Shown piece after piece: positions 44,053-55,300 of a stretch of DNA of 64,000 nucleotides. The notes beneath the pieces are model-generated. The model was not told the origin of the DNA and searched no databases. It was given only the letters and a program-made list of their open reading frames with translations. The DNA lies in the NCBI GenBank assembly GCA_051155775.1, contig DAXETV010000014.1, forward strand, positions 1 to 64,000. Direction: 5' to 3'. Within the stretch, counting starts at the first letter, position 1. Every line of letters begins with the position of its first letter. This DNA is from CAYSCZ01 sp051155775. Lineage in GTDB: Bacteria > Bacteroidota > Bacteroidia > Cytophagales > Cyclobacteriaceae. Made by a program: the position numbers and the translations under genes.

Positions 44053-44439
44053 TTAAGATGTTTTACTTAAAATTACCATACTTCTGGCAATAAAGTCGTG
44101 CAGGCCTTTTTTCCTAACGTTGAAATCTATCATTCCAAATCCAAAGAAAAATACCGCAAGGGATAGAACCTTTGCCATATTTCTAGTCAGGCTATTAAAA
44201 AATTTCAATCTTCCCCCATCATGATCCACGGCGCATATTTTTATTATCTTTTTCCCGGGACTACCCCGCCATTCACTCAGTTCAAACAAGACGTGATAAA
44301 TTACATAGGATAATCCGCAGACGAAAAAAAGTATGACATTGTCCTTTATAAAAAAAGAAAATAAATAAAATAATCCTACCAGAAGTAATAAATCTATGTT
44401 GTGAGCCGATAAACGTTTCCAGAAACCTGCGCCTTGCAA
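44053..44439 (-). CDS. RDD-family membrane protein
   Basis: The protein has 128 residues and three membrane helices. The start is a TTG at 44439, chosen because G-A-G-F-W-K-R-L-S-A-H-N-I-D is the standard RDD opening and an in-frame stop lies 12 bases upstream. The next signatures are S-P-G-K-K-I-I-K-I and R-N-M-A-K-V-L-S. The family name comes from conserved Arg-Asp-Asp; here the first helix keeps an Asp (N-I-D) and K-K-G-L-H-D-F-I-A-R follows at the end. Possibly an ion exchanger; unknown. Confidence 0.83.
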   Translation of the reverse strand: MQGAGFWKRLSAHNIDLLLLVGLFYLFSFFIKDNVILFFVCGLSYVIYHVLFELSEWRGSPGKKIIKICAVDHDGGRLKFFNSLTRNMAKVLSLAVFFFGFGMIDFNVRKKGLHDFIARSMVILSKTS

Positions 44440-44913
44440 ATGATACGATTAATTGGTTTTAAAATTATTTAATCAAAATAACAATCGTTGGCCAAAATGA
44501 AAAGGTTTTCATTTAAGCATTGTAAATATTTCAATTTATAAGCAAATGTATAATCAACTGATAACCAATGATTTAAATAAAGTATTCATTAATCTAATCG
44601 TTTTCATGATTACCGTATAACTTTTTCAAAAAATAGATGGTAATCGTTGAATACCTAATCTGATGATACAATAACTGCATAATCCCTATGATCATTTGGC
44701 TATTCATTAAAAACACAATTCTATATTTTAAATTGATGCCATTAACCACAATTTATTGTATTATATAATTTTTAATGAAATCGATGCATTATTTAACACT
44801 ATTGAAAATTTTCGGGTTTTACTAGTTTTTTATTCAAAAAAAGTAAGTTTTATTTGAACATACAATAATTGTAATCGTTCTTTGCATCATAATCAAATAA
44901 CAAAACAGCTAAA
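44440..44913. other. AT-rich intergenic region, promoter for secreted protein gene
   Basis: These 474 bp are very AT-rich and without coding frames. The right end carries a probable promoter (44853-44884). The left end must drive the leftward RDD gene, but no full consensus was found. Nothing else is recognised. Confidence 0.45.
44853..44884 (+). promoter_or_regulatory. Probable promoter with internal dyad
   Basis: TTTG (44853-44856), 20-bp spacer, GTTCTTTG (44877-44884), which has two mismatches to TAnnTTTG. An 11-bp palindrome ACAATAATTGT (44862-44872) lies in the spacer and could be an operator. The start site would be 25-30 bp upstream of the ATGs at 44914-44926. Confidence 0.4.
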
Positions 44914-44925
44914 ATGATTATGATT

Positions 44926-45510
44926 ATGAAAAAAGTAAAAGTTTTATTTGTAGCTCTTTTAACAGTTATTAGTGCTACTGTCTTTGCTTACGTTGAAAAA
45001 GAGGATTCTGAAGTAAAAATTGTCCCTAACAAGGATGGTAAAACTTACAGGGTAATCTTTAAATCTTCAGCTGAGGAAAATGTTAGTGTGAGTATATTAG
45101 ATAAAAATCAAAAAAAATTATACGCATCTAACATTATCAAATCAGACGGTTTTTCACAACCTTATGATTTAAGCAATCTACCTGTGGGAGATTATACTTT
45201 TCTTGTAGAAACAGAAAGCACAAAGTTCAATCAAAAAGTTGACTTGAGAGACATCACTGAAAGTGATATCAACTTAACAAAATTGGATAAAAGTAATGGG
45301 AAAGTTCAGTTGCTATGCTTCGACAGGTCACATGCTCCTTTGAGCGTATTCATTTATGATGCTAACGATGAATTAGTATATAATGAAGTACTTGAAGAGG
45401 GGGGCGTTATTAACAGGATCTACAACCTAAATGAGCTAAAATCTAAAAATGTAACTTTCAGCATTTTATCCGATGGCAGGCTTATAAAAGAAGAAAAGTT
45501 AGTTCTGTAA
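44926..45510 (+). CDS. Secreted protein with two Ig-like/Secretion-type repeats, unknown
   Basis: From the ATG at 44926 the protein has 194 residues; ATGs at 44914 and 44920 are possible but only add residues before the signal. The signal peptide ends T-V-F-A-Y. The mature part holds two similar beta domains, each with a v-x-v-x-I-x-D-x-x-x-x-x-L-Y/V-Y pattern (V-S-I-L-D-K-N-Q-K-K-L-Y near 60 and V-F-I-Y-D-A-N-D-E-L-V-Y near 145) as in T9SS target sorting domains without the terminal motif. Related small proteins are common in Cytophagales. It has its own promoter and a strong terminator. Confidence 0.7.
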   Translation: MKKVKVLFVALLTVISATVFAYVEKEDSEVKIVPNKDGKTYRVIFKSSAEENVSVSILDKNQKKLYASNIIKSDGFSQPYDLSNLPVGDYTFLVETESTKFNQKVDLRDITESDINLTKLDKSNGKVQLLCFDRSHAPLSVFIYDANDELVYNEVLEEGGVINRIYNLNELKSKNVTFSILSDGRLIKEEKLVL

Positions 45511-45539
45511 AATTTAAAGTAAAATAAGTTAATGTGTTA

Positions 45540-45567
45540 AACCACCTCGAAAGGGGTGGTTTTTTTT
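45540..45567 (+). terminator. Intrinsic terminator
   Basis: AACCACC (45540-45546) pairs with GGTGGTT (45555-45561), with an 8-nt loop, followed by a run of eight T residues (45560-45567). It ends the secreted-protein transcript 30 bp after its stop codon. Confidence 0.8.
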
Positions 45568-45687
45568 GACTTACAATGAATTAGGGAACCCCGTCTGGAT
45601 TCCCCAAAACCAACCGTATGAAGAAAACTCTACTCTTTTTAATAGAAAACAATAAACGTGCCAAAAATACGCTGATGTATTAAAATG

Positions 45688-46338
45688 CTATGATCGGATA
45701 AAAGGCTTAATCTCATCAGTCACTGGATATTCTGGTTTTGCGTAGGGTAGTTTTTCCAAGGCACTCGTTTTATAGTATTTATCCAAACCGGAGACTGTGA
45801 TCGTATCACAAGCCTGAATATCGATACTGCCATCTTCATTTTGATATTCTTCAGGAAAACATACGTTTACAATCTCTCCTACAATAAATTCTGTTTCGTT
45901 CATCAATTTTTTGGTTTCTTTCAGTTCGACGCCAATTCTGATGATTGATTGCGCAACATAAGGTGCCGGGAATCCATCCTGGTAGAGTTCTTTAAAACCA
46001 CATTGATCAAATTCTGACACTTCTTCTGGGTAATTAGCACTAGTTTGATGCGCTTTTCTGAATATCTCTGAATTGACGTGATTTAATGTGTAATAACCGG
46101 TATCTTTTATATTGCTTAAGCTGTGACGAGGAACGCTTTCCGGGCGAAATAGCACCCCAATTAATGGCGGATGGGCACCAACATGCACGGCAGAGCTTAC
46201 AATCGTGAGATTTGAAATACCTTTTTTCGATTTAGTACCCACCAGGTTTACACTTTTAAAGCCTGATAGACTGTTTATAAAATTTGCCCGGTATCGCTTA
46301 CTTAAAGCATAAATTGCGGATATATCAAGTTGAGCCAT
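45688..46338 (-). CDS. Flavin reductase-like protein (FMN-binding split barrel)
   Basis: The protein has 216 residues. Typical blocks are G-F-K-S-V-N-L-V-G-T-K-S near 25-36, N-L-T-I-V-S-S-A-V-H-V-G-A-H-P-P-L-I-G-V near 45-62, and G-Y-Y-T-L-N-H-V near 80. The family (PF01613) supplies reduced FMN to partner monooxygenases or acts on its own; no partner gene adjoins. It starts 48 bp before the stop of the LuxR-type regulator and could be the last gene of that operon. Confidence 0.85.
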   Translation of the reverse strand: MAQLDISAIYALSKRYRANFINSLSGFKSVNLVGTKSKKGISNLTIVSSAVHVGAHPPLIGVLFRPESVPRHSLSNIKDTGYYTLNHVNSEIFRKAHQTSANYPEEVSEFDQCGFKELYQDGFPAPYVAQSIIRIGVELKETKKLMNETEFIVGEIVNVCFPEEYQNEDGSIDIQACDTITVSGLDKYYKTSALEKLPYAKPEYPVTDEIKPFIRS

Positions 46339-46386
46339 TTTAATCCTATATTGTGATTGTTTTTTTAAAAGGTGTGATATACCGGA

Positions 46387-47037
46387 TCAGATAAGCTTTT
46401 CACTCAATGTTTTCCTAACTAATTCTGCAGTATTTTTAACACCTACTTTTTTGAGAATATTTGAACGGTGGGCCTCTACAGTCCGATTGCTGATGGAAAG
46501 TTTTTCAGAGATTTCATAACTGGTCAACCCTTCAACAATTAATTTGAGTACTTCATTTTCTCTTTTAGTCAGCATTAATTTATCTTTTATATCCTCTTTT
46601 TTGGGTTCTCGCTTCTTTCTGAAAAATGACAAGGCTATCGAATAAACGACTTCGCTGTAATATATCTTACCATTCCTTACAAATTCCAAAGCTTTTAATA
46701 GCTCATTTGCACTGGATCCTTTTACAACATACCCATTAATTTCATTGTCTATACACTTTAAAATATACTCCTCATCCGTGTGCATACTTAAGATTATTAT
46801 CTTGATATCCGGCAGCACCTCCCGAAATTTTTGTGCAGCTTCCATGCCATTCATTTTAGGTAAAGAAATATCCATAACAACAGCTGAAGGGCGATCTTTC
46901 TTTAATGAATGTAACGCATTTTCGGCAGATGAAAACTCCCCTACTATTTCATAATGCTCGTCCATACTCAGGAGGTTCTTAATACCCCTGCGCACTAATT
47001 CATGATCCTCAACCAGATATATTGGATATTTATTCAT
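46387..47037 (-). CDS. NarL/LuxR-family response regulator
   Basis: From the ATG at 47037 the protein has 216 residues (M-N-K-Y-P-I-Y-L-V-E-D-H-E); the open frame goes 36 bp further into the kinase gene. D10/D11 and phospho-acceptor D56 (V-V-M-D-I-S-L-P) form the acid pocket. The C-terminal helix-turn-helix contains L-T-K-R-E-N-E-V-L-K-L-I-V-E-G and T-V-E-A-H-R-S-N-I. It overlaps the kinase stop by 8 bp, making a translationally coupled pair. Confidence 0.93.
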   Translation of the reverse strand: MNKYPIYLVEDHELVRRGIKNLLSMDEHYEIVGEFSSAENALHSLKKDRPSAVVMDISLPKMNGMEAAQKFREVLPDIKIIILSMHTDEEYILKCIDNEINGYVVKGSSANELLKALEFVRNGKIYYSEVVYSIALSFFRKKREPKKEDIKDKLMLTKRENEVLKLIVEGLTSYEISEKLSISNRTVEAHRSNILKKVGVKNTAELVRKTLSEKLI

Positions 47038-48439
47038 TTTGCAATGGCACTTCCACCGATATGAAGGTACCAAATTTTTTGTTTGACTCTATTTCTAAAA
47101 CACCATTTAAGCTTTCCGCTCTTTGTATCATATTGTTAATGCCATGATGATGATTATAAATAACCTCTGGCTTAAAATCAAATCCATGACCATCATCTTC
47201 AATGGTAAGCTGAGCCCGACCCATCACTTCATTTAGTTGTACAGTTATTCTTGATGCTTTCGCATGTTTAATTGCATTATTAATTGCTTCCTGTGTGATG
47301 CGGTATAAATTGATTTTTGTGCCTAAATGATTAACAACCGGCATATCAACAGACCTAAACTCGACCAGTATTTTTGTCTGTTGATACTTTTTAATCAACG
47401 ACTCTATACATGTTTTTAGATCAAAGTAGTTTAATTGGGAAGGTAATAAATTCTCAGACAATTTTTTAATCTCTTGTATAGATTCATCGATCAACGTAGA
47501 TAGTTCGAGGTACTCGCCGTCATTTTTTGACAGAAGGTCCATTTTAAGTTTTACCAAATTCAATGTCTGGCCAATACTATCATGCAGTTCCTGAGCTATG
47601 CGGGCACGCTCACTTTCCTGGCCTTCAATAAGTAATGAGACTTTCTTTTTCTTGAGCTGGTCCTCAAGTTTTCTTTTGGCCAATAAATTAGTGATATCTT
47701 TAAATAAAAATAAGTAACTCTTCAGTACCCCATCATTTATGATTGGCTTAAGCAAAATATTTCCTACCGGCGTGGACTTATTCTGACAATTCATCATCAA
47801 TTCAACGCTATTGCCAAATTTTTTATTGATAAGGTATGGTCCATTTTCTACAAATGGTTCAATACTTGTATCATTTTCATCTAAAATATTAAATGTGAAA
47901 ATACTTTTAAAGTCCAACTTTAAAAGTTCTGTAAACTTATGACCAGTTATTTTTTCAGCACTTGGATTTATGTAATCAACTTTTAAGTCTTCAGAAATCA
48001 GGATCAAGCCTTCTTCAATTGTATTTATAGTAGATTGTAAGATGTCCTTATTCTGCTTTATCTCATTCTCAATCCCGGCTTTATATATGGCCATCTCAAT
48101 ATTGGTGACCAACTCAACTTCATTAAATGGTTTAATAATATAACCAAAGGGTTGCGTGAACTTAGCCCGGTCAATGGTATCCTTATCTGAATTGGCTGTA
48201 AGATAAATTATCGGTATGTGCTGGTTTAATGAATTTATCTTAGCGGCAGCCTGCACTCCATCCATATAATCATCAAGCAGTATATCCATTAAAACCAAAT
48301 CAGGTTTTTTTGAGCTCGCCAGCCTAAAGGCCTCTTCACCATTATAAGCAGTCAGCGGTTCGTAACCTGCATTTTTCACACAGAGTTCAATGTGCTGATT
48401 AATCAACAAAGAATCTTCTACGATTAAGACTTTTTTCAT
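47030..48439 (-). CDS. Receiver-PAS-histidine kinase (NarL type), cytoplasmic
   Basis: The protein has 469 residues with no membrane helix. An N-terminal receiver has phospho-acceptor D52 (L-V-L-M-D-I-L-L-D-D) and K103 region (I-I-K-P-F). A PAS domain spans about 133-250. HisKA_3 box E-R-A-R-I-A-Q-E-L-H-D-S-I-G carries H286, and the HATPase domain includes N-A-I-K-H-A and D-D-G-H-G-F. A receiver at the N-terminus of a kinase means that it takes input from another kinase; its output partner is the next gene. Confidence 0.92.
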   Translation of the reverse strand: MKKVLIVEDSLLINQHIELCVKNAGYEPLTAYNGEEAFRLASSKKPDLVLMDILLDDYMDGVQAAAKINSLNQHIPIIYLTANSDKDTIDRAKFTQPFGYIIKPFNEVELVTNIEMAIYKAGIENEIKQNKDILQSTINTIEEGLILISEDLKVDYINPSAEKITGHKFTELLKLDFKSIFTFNILDENDTSIEPFVENGPYLINKKFGNSVELMMNCQNKSTPVGNILLKPIINDGVLKSYLFLFKDITNLLAKRKLEDQLKKKKVSLLIEGQESERARIAQELHDSIGQTLNLVKLKMDLLSKNDGEYLELSTLIDESIQEIKKLSENLLPSQLNYFDLKTCIESLIKKYQQTKILVEFRSVDMPVVNHLGTKINLYRITQEAINNAIKHAKASRITVQLNEVMGRAQLTIEDDGHGFDFKPEVIYNHHHGINNMIQRAESLNGVLEIESNKKFGTFISVEVPLQNE

Positions 48440-48649
48440 TAAGCTAAAAATGAAACGCTATCAACTAACAGACCTATGAATTAGAATAATTAAATCTAAC
48501 TAAATATCAATAATATGTTAAGAAAATACCCAATTTGTAAATCTTATGTTAGCTGTAGGTTTAATAATTATGGTTTATATAATTTAAGACTATTCTTACT
48601 AAACAGAAGAGAATAAATAAATTAAATTTGGATAATTCAATTATTTACC

Positions 48650-49219
48650 ATGGAGGCAACTTATAATCCCGAAAGTAAAGAAATCTCATTAAGTCTGGAG
48701 CAATTTGCGATTTTGAAAGTTTCAAATGCTTACCAGACAGAACACGACAGTAACCAGCATTTGTTTTTAACACATAATGATGTGTACAGTTGGGTTTGGG
48801 ATATGATTAGAAAGATTAAGCTAAGAAAAGATCAAACAGAAAGCAAAACAGACGATCAACTGGTGGATGAAATAAAGATTGAACTAAATAATGAAGATGA
48901 TTTAGTGAGGGAACTTATCGTACGGAGAAAAAAGCGTTACATAAAATATATTTCTCAGGAGTTAAGGACTATGAAGCTGCGCGGTTTAATAGAGTCTCAG
49001 ATCTATAAAGGCTTAAATGGCTCTTCAATGATTATATTAGGTATCGTACCTGTTAGTTTTACCAAAAGGACGGAAAAAGGGGAAGATCTTTATAATCAGA
49101 TATATCAGGCCATCAAAACACATGAGGATAAAAACAACGCTGAAGAATCACCCTACCATTATCACTGGAGATTTAGTAAGATATGGGAAGCAACTAAGGC
49201 AATGTTCTCAGAGATTTAA
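48650..49219 (+). CDS. Hypothetical cytoplasmic protein
   Basis: The protein has 189 residues, soluble, helical and highly charged (R-R-K-K-R-Y-I-K-Y near 92), with a short hydrophobic patch S-M-I-I-L-G-I-V-P-V-S-F near 125. The beginning E-A-T-Y-N-P-E-S-K-E-I-S-L-S reads like a small beta hairpin. I do not recognise a family. It has a TAAATTTG promoter-like octamer at 48623-48630. It is divergent from the receiver-PAS kinase, 210 bp apart. Confidence 0.65.
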   Translation: MEATYNPESKEISLSLEQFAILKVSNAYQTEHDSNQHLFLTHNDVYSWVWDMIRKIKLRKDQTESKTDDQLVDEIKIELNNEDDLVRELIVRRKKRYIKYISQELRTMKLRGLIESQIYKGLNGSSMIILGIVPVSFTKRTEKGEDLYNQIYQAIKTHEDKNNAEESPYHYHWRFSKIWEATKAMFSEI

Positions 49220-49324
49220 TTAAACTGAATTTGGTTTTTCATTGAAACTGTAGAAACCGGTTACACATTTTTTTGCAAAGTCCGCGTCTGGTAAAAATCG
49301 ATTCACAATATTCCAATAACAGGT

Positions 49325-49356
49325 AAAAAAAAAGCCCCTCTTATGAGGAGCCTTTT
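49325..49356 (-). terminator. Terminator of the giant gene
   Basis: On the minus strand GGCTCCTC pairs with GAGGGGCT around a 4-nt ATAA loop, followed by nine T residues (49333-49325). It lies 20 bp past the giant gene stop. The plus strand also has a weaker T-rich tail and could stop the rightward 48650-49219 transcript. Confidence 0.75.
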
Positions 49357-49376
49357 CTTATTTAGTATTTTGAGTG

Positions 49377-52300
49377 TTATTGCTTAATTACTCTTTTGGT
49401 TAACACTTTACCACTTCTACTATCATTGATGCTAACGAAGTAAACGCCTTGCTGAAGCTCCTCAAGTGAAATAATAATGGTTCCATATTTATTGGCAGGA
49501 ACAATGGATTTAACCAGCTTGCCATTCAAATTATAGACCTTGACATCACTAATGCTGAGCTCATTTCCGATAATAATGGTGAGGTTATCTTCAACAGGAT
49601 TTGGATACATGCCTGTAATGTTAAGCTCATCTTCTATTCCGGTAACAAGGTCATTAACAACCACCTCAAAATCATCACTTACAGTTCCGCTTACGCCGTC
49701 ATCGGCAGTTACTGTGACTGTGGCCGTACCAGGTGCAGCTTCTGTGATCGTTAGAGTATTATCTGCTATTTCAACGGTTATAACGCCATCATCGCTTGAC
49801 TCAGCAATCAAGGTAAGAGCATCGCCATCAGCATCACTGAATACATCAGTCAGATCAATGGTCGCTGAACCAAAACCTTCATCAAACTCCTGATCTTCAA
49901 TAGCGTTAGCAACAACAGGTGCTTCATTACCAACTTCGACAGTCACTTCGAACTCATCAGTTACTGATCCGCCATTACCGTCATCGGCAGTTACCGTGAC
50001 TGTGGCCGTACCTTCTGCCAAACCATTGATTGTAGCTGTTGATCCATCTATTACGACAGTGGCTATAGCGGTGTTAGAACTAGAAGCTGTAAATGAAAGG
50101 GTATCTCCGTCCTCATCTGAAAAAACATTAGCCAGATCAACACCTGTAGATTCACCAGCATTGACGATTTGATCAGGAATCGCATTGGCAATGGTAGGCG
50201 CGTTATTTAATGTTCCAATACCATCTTCCCTAAAGGCCAGGTTTTGAATTCTTTCATCCAAAGCAGGGCCAACATCTTCTACAGCAAATGCTGACTCCTC
50301 TGTGTTGAAATTATCTAGAAGGTATTCTGCCAGTGCATCTTGCTCAGAACCATCGTTAGCAAAAGTAGCATCACCGGTGGCACCATCATCATTTCCATCT
50401 CCATCAAGGTCAAAAAGGTCAACCCTGTTGGCTTCTGGACCTTCGGGGAATGGATATCCATCGCCGCCTCCGGCAAGAAAATTCAGGGTTACAATTCTGT
50501 AAGTTGATGAGGCGGATTCTACGATATCACCTCCCGAAACAAACTGTTCGATCGTTTCACCATTTTCATCTACGATAACAGCATTTTGAATCCGACTTCC
50601 CTCAGGTTGGGTATCATCAAATGAGAACCTCACACCAGCAATTTGTGGGAATCTACCATCTACCAAAGGAGACTGGGCCACACCATGTTCCAGGATCGCT
50701 TTTAGTTCTTCTTTAGTAAGCGTAAGTAATGACAATCCATTGTTGAATGCCAGAGTTGTTGCGATGTCATTCTGGCTAATACCGCCATCAGGTTTTACCA
50801 CGTTTCCGTCGGAATCCACGAGTTCTTCGTTTGGCAATCTTTCTGCCTCACCAGATCCACCACCTGGAACAATTGTTCTTCCGATACTTGCTCTAATCCC
50901 TCCACCGTTCTTAATAGAAACCACTACTTCAGGCTCTACTGCTTTTGCTGCAACAAGGTTTGCATCGGCTGTGAGATTACCAAGGTTGGTTTCCTGGGTT
51001 CTTACACCATCTGGATCATCTCCTGTTCCTTGCCCGGATCGGTTGCCATTGAGAAAAACATTTGCTCTACCAAGGACAACTGACTCTTTTGATACAATGG
51101 TTGATTCAACAGCAGAAGCCAATGCCTGAATTTCAGGGTCGATCAGGTCGAATGCATCTAGTTCAGCTACACCCAATGAATCCGTTGGATATGCACCGGA
51201 TACCTCAGGATCATAACTTGACGGGATAATCTTACCATCAGCATCAAAATCCACAACAAGCCGACCTACATACTTGTATTGTGCATCAGTATTAACTACA
51301 GCGACAGAGTCACCATTAGAACCGGCAAAGAACATAGGATACATCCCCTGGTCAGAGTCACCAGCTCTTGGACGGTCATTCTCATCAAAAAGTCTTGTAT
51401 TAGATCCACCTGCAACGATGATATCGACATTCTCAAGCAATTGAGCTAGTTCAAACTCAATTTCTATTTGCTGCATGTGTGCCAGCAAGATCACTTTATT
51501 GATCGACGGGTTGGCTTCAAGCAAAGCATCTACATCTTCCTGAATAATTGCGGCAAGTGCTGCAATTTCTTCAGCTGAAGGGTTTGCCGCGAATTGCTCA
51601 GGGAATACTCCCATATCTCCTGGGGATGCAATTGATTTCAGGAATGGTGTAGTTGCTCCGACAACGCCGATGCTCTCACCGTTTATGTTTATTACCGTAG
51701 TAGATGAAACTTTTCCTCCAACAGGACTCAATCCCGGATCAATTTCAAGCGGTGCCATATTTTCATCTGTACTAAAATCTAAGTTACTAGATAAATAAGG
51801 ATAGCTTGTTCCCGTGTAAGTTTTGCCTTCAAGATCAGTTCCCTCAAACGCAGGATCATCAAAGGTTGCGATTGGTTCACCCATATCCAGTCCACTAATA
51901 AGTTTAGCGATCTCACCTGTACCGAAGTCAAATTCGTGATTACCAAATGAGTTAGCCAGGAACCCAAGTTCATTTTGAATCTGCATATCTGCAACTCCAC
52001 CTGTTCCGAATAGATCCACAGAAGCATCTCTAAATAAACCGGGCAGGAATGCATCTCCGGATGAAAGTCTAATCGTGTTATCTGGCAGATTGTCATCTCC
52101 AACATCCTGTGCTTCCAGCGCATTCATTACTGCAGAAAATCTAGGCGCATCCTGAATAGCAGGGCCGGCAGCTTCCTGGTCAGCTACATGGAGAAGCTCT
52201 AAGGTAAATACATCAGGAGTTGGTTGAGGTTCACTAACCTGATAAGTGGTAACCGTACTGCTTACCTCATTTGATACAATTAAGAGTGCACCGCCATTAG

Positions 52301-55300
52301 GGCTTTCAGAAGCAGGAACAAACACCAGACCTTCAGGCCCTAAGTCCCCGTGGCCAGGTGCATCTGCATCAATGCTAAAGTCTCTGTTATTGATATACTC
52401 AACGAATGAAGGCTGTGTAGGATCAGTGATGTCATATACCATAATACCACCAATTCTCTCAAGTCCGATAAATGCGAGCGTTGAGGTTCCTACGGTACCA
52501 ATAGTTATGGCCTCAGGTTCAGGGCCCTTATTATCACTTCTATCCTTAAATTCGTTGTCATCATTTGTTGCATTGAAGTTCTCTGGGAACAGGGCTGCGG
52601 TTACTTGCTCGAAATCATCTTCACTGTCAAATACTATCTCTCCAGTAGATGCATCCCAGATAGAGAATGACCTGCTACCGTATGTAAATAATTCTTTGAA
52701 TTTACCATCAGCAGTTTTTTCCGCTACGGTACTCACACCTAATCCGTCGGCCAATTCTTCAATTAAAGCAACATCAGCGAATGAATTCGGGTCCAGTTCA
52801 ATGTCACCAATTTCTGTTTCATCTGTAAAGGCAAGTACATCATCACCATTTTCATCTTCAAACTCATACTCTCTACCGTCACCTTCATTGGCTGATAGAA
52901 TGTAAGTCGTGTTATCTACCACAACACTGGCGATAGCATCCGGTTGATACATGCCTTTTAATGGAAGTCTACTATCAATAAGGATTGGTGAGTCTTCATC
53001 TTTATTAGCATCAAGACCATTTCCAGGTAGACTATGATCTTTAAAACCTAGCCCTATGATATCTTCAACAGTGGCCGTTTCAATATCGACTACTGCGAGT
53101 GCATTGTTCTCTTGAAGTGCCACATAAGCTTTTCCACTTTGGACAGTGATATATTCAGGCTCTAAATCTTGAGCTACTGTTGCACCCGGGCCAAAAATTC
53201 TCACACCTTCTGCTCTGAGAGATTCTTCCTGTCCATTAAATGCTGTGAAATCAGCCGTTGTAACGGCAGCAACCAAATCGGTATTGGTCAGATCAATGAT
53301 CGAAACAGAACCTTCAGGGTCTACTGTATAATCATCGCTGGGCTCTCCTTCATTTGCCACAACTAAAGTACTATCATCAGCAAAAGTTACCATGTCAGGT
53401 AGTGCACCGACTGTGTAAGTTGTAGTAGACGGTGTTCCACCCACAAAATCTGCTGTAGTATAAACATCGATGGTTCCATCTAACTGGGCATTGTCATTTG
53501 CGATGGCAATGGCTAGTATTCCCGCTCTCACGGCTACACTATTTACATCACCTGATACGTCGATAGTATCTGTTCTTACCGGGTTATTAGGATCAGATAA
53601 ATCAAGAACTTCGACAGCATTGATTTCAGCATTTGTCACAAATAACAGGTTCGTAGTTTCATCAAAAGCAGATATTTCAGCGGCACCTTCATCAAAAGTT
53701 CCAAGTTGGATACTGCTTATCTCTTTAAGAACACCCCTGGTTAATGGTTCGGCTGAAATATTAAAAGTTGTTGAAACAGTATCTCCAAAGCTTTCCGCAA
53801 ATACTTCAACAGGTATAAAGGCTGCCTTATTCAAAGTACCACTTAAAATTCCTTCCTCATCGATAGTAATTGATTCCGGAAGCTGATTTCCAATAACATC
53901 AGTAGCGAAGAATTTTAAAGGTGTGTCAGTATCTCTGAAGAAGATATTCAAATCAACTTTGAAAGAACCCCCAACAGTTGTTTTAACATCGGGTACCTGT
54001 GCGACTACCTCAGGAGCTGCAGAGCCTCCTGTTCCTGACGAGAGGAAACTAAAGTTAAGAACTGCGGCACCAGCCGGATCCCCGTCAAATGACTCAGCTT
54101 CCCGAATACCTTCACCTTCAATATAAAATGCAACTGAACTGCCTTCCACCCACTCAGGTTTATTAACTATCTGTTGTAATAAAGACCCGATATCTGCAGA
54201 TCGCTCTGCAGGTCCGGCTGCACCAATTTCTGTCCATGTATCGGCTTCTACATTCCACTCAACTGAATCGTTTAGGAATGTTCTGTTAGTAATATTGAAA
54301 TCTATTTCTTCAAAAGATTCTGGATCTACGCTGTCTTCCACTTTTATGAAATAATTCGCAGGATCAAGATTTTTACTGGTATTATCAACTGTAAACTGAA
54401 TTGAAGCAGATGTAATGACCGCTTCTTTTGGAATATCCAATCCCCTAAATATCAAACCTGAAACCTGTCGGTTTCTTAGTGGATTATTGTCTTCAAATCC
54501 AAGTTCAATATCGCTACTTCCAACATCCATACTTCCATCAGGTCTGAAATCATCATTTTCGGGAGCGCCAAAGTATTCCTCAGCATCATCCTCTGATGCG
54601 GCAATCTGAACACTAGCATCCACGCTAGGAACAAAGTCGATAAACAATCTCGCTGCTCCAGCAGGGTCACCATCAAATGACTCGGCCTCTCGTATTCCTA
54701 CACCTTCAATGAATAATGCAAGAGCACCTTCGCCTGTCCAGTCGGGTTTATTAATTATTTGTTGTATTAAACTGCTAACATCAGCAGATCTTTCGTCAGA
54801 GCCAGCAGCTCCTATTTCAGTCCACGAACCAGCCGGTACATTCCATTCAACCGAGTCATTCAAAAACGACCTACTTGTAATATCAAAATCAGTTTCTGAA
54901 AAAGCAGCTGGTTCTACGTTATCTTCTATTTTGATGAAGTAGTTGGCAGGATCTAAGTTTTTGCTTGTGTTATCAACTGTAAATTGAATAAATGCAGATT
55001 TAATCTCAGATCTTGGCGGTATTTCAACCCCTGTAAACCTCAACCCGGAAATCTGTCTGTTTCTAAGCGGATTATTATCTTCAAAACCTAATTCTATATC
55101 GCTACTTCCCACATCCATGCTACCATTAGGTCTGAAATCATCATTTTCAGGAGCACCAAAATATTCTTCAGCGTCGTCTTCTGATGCAGAAACCTGATAT
55201 TCTTCCATAACAGCTGGTAAGTAGGTAACGATTAATTGAGGTGCTCCGGCAGGATCACCATCAAAAGATTCGGCCTCTCTGATGCCTTCCCCTTCAAAAT

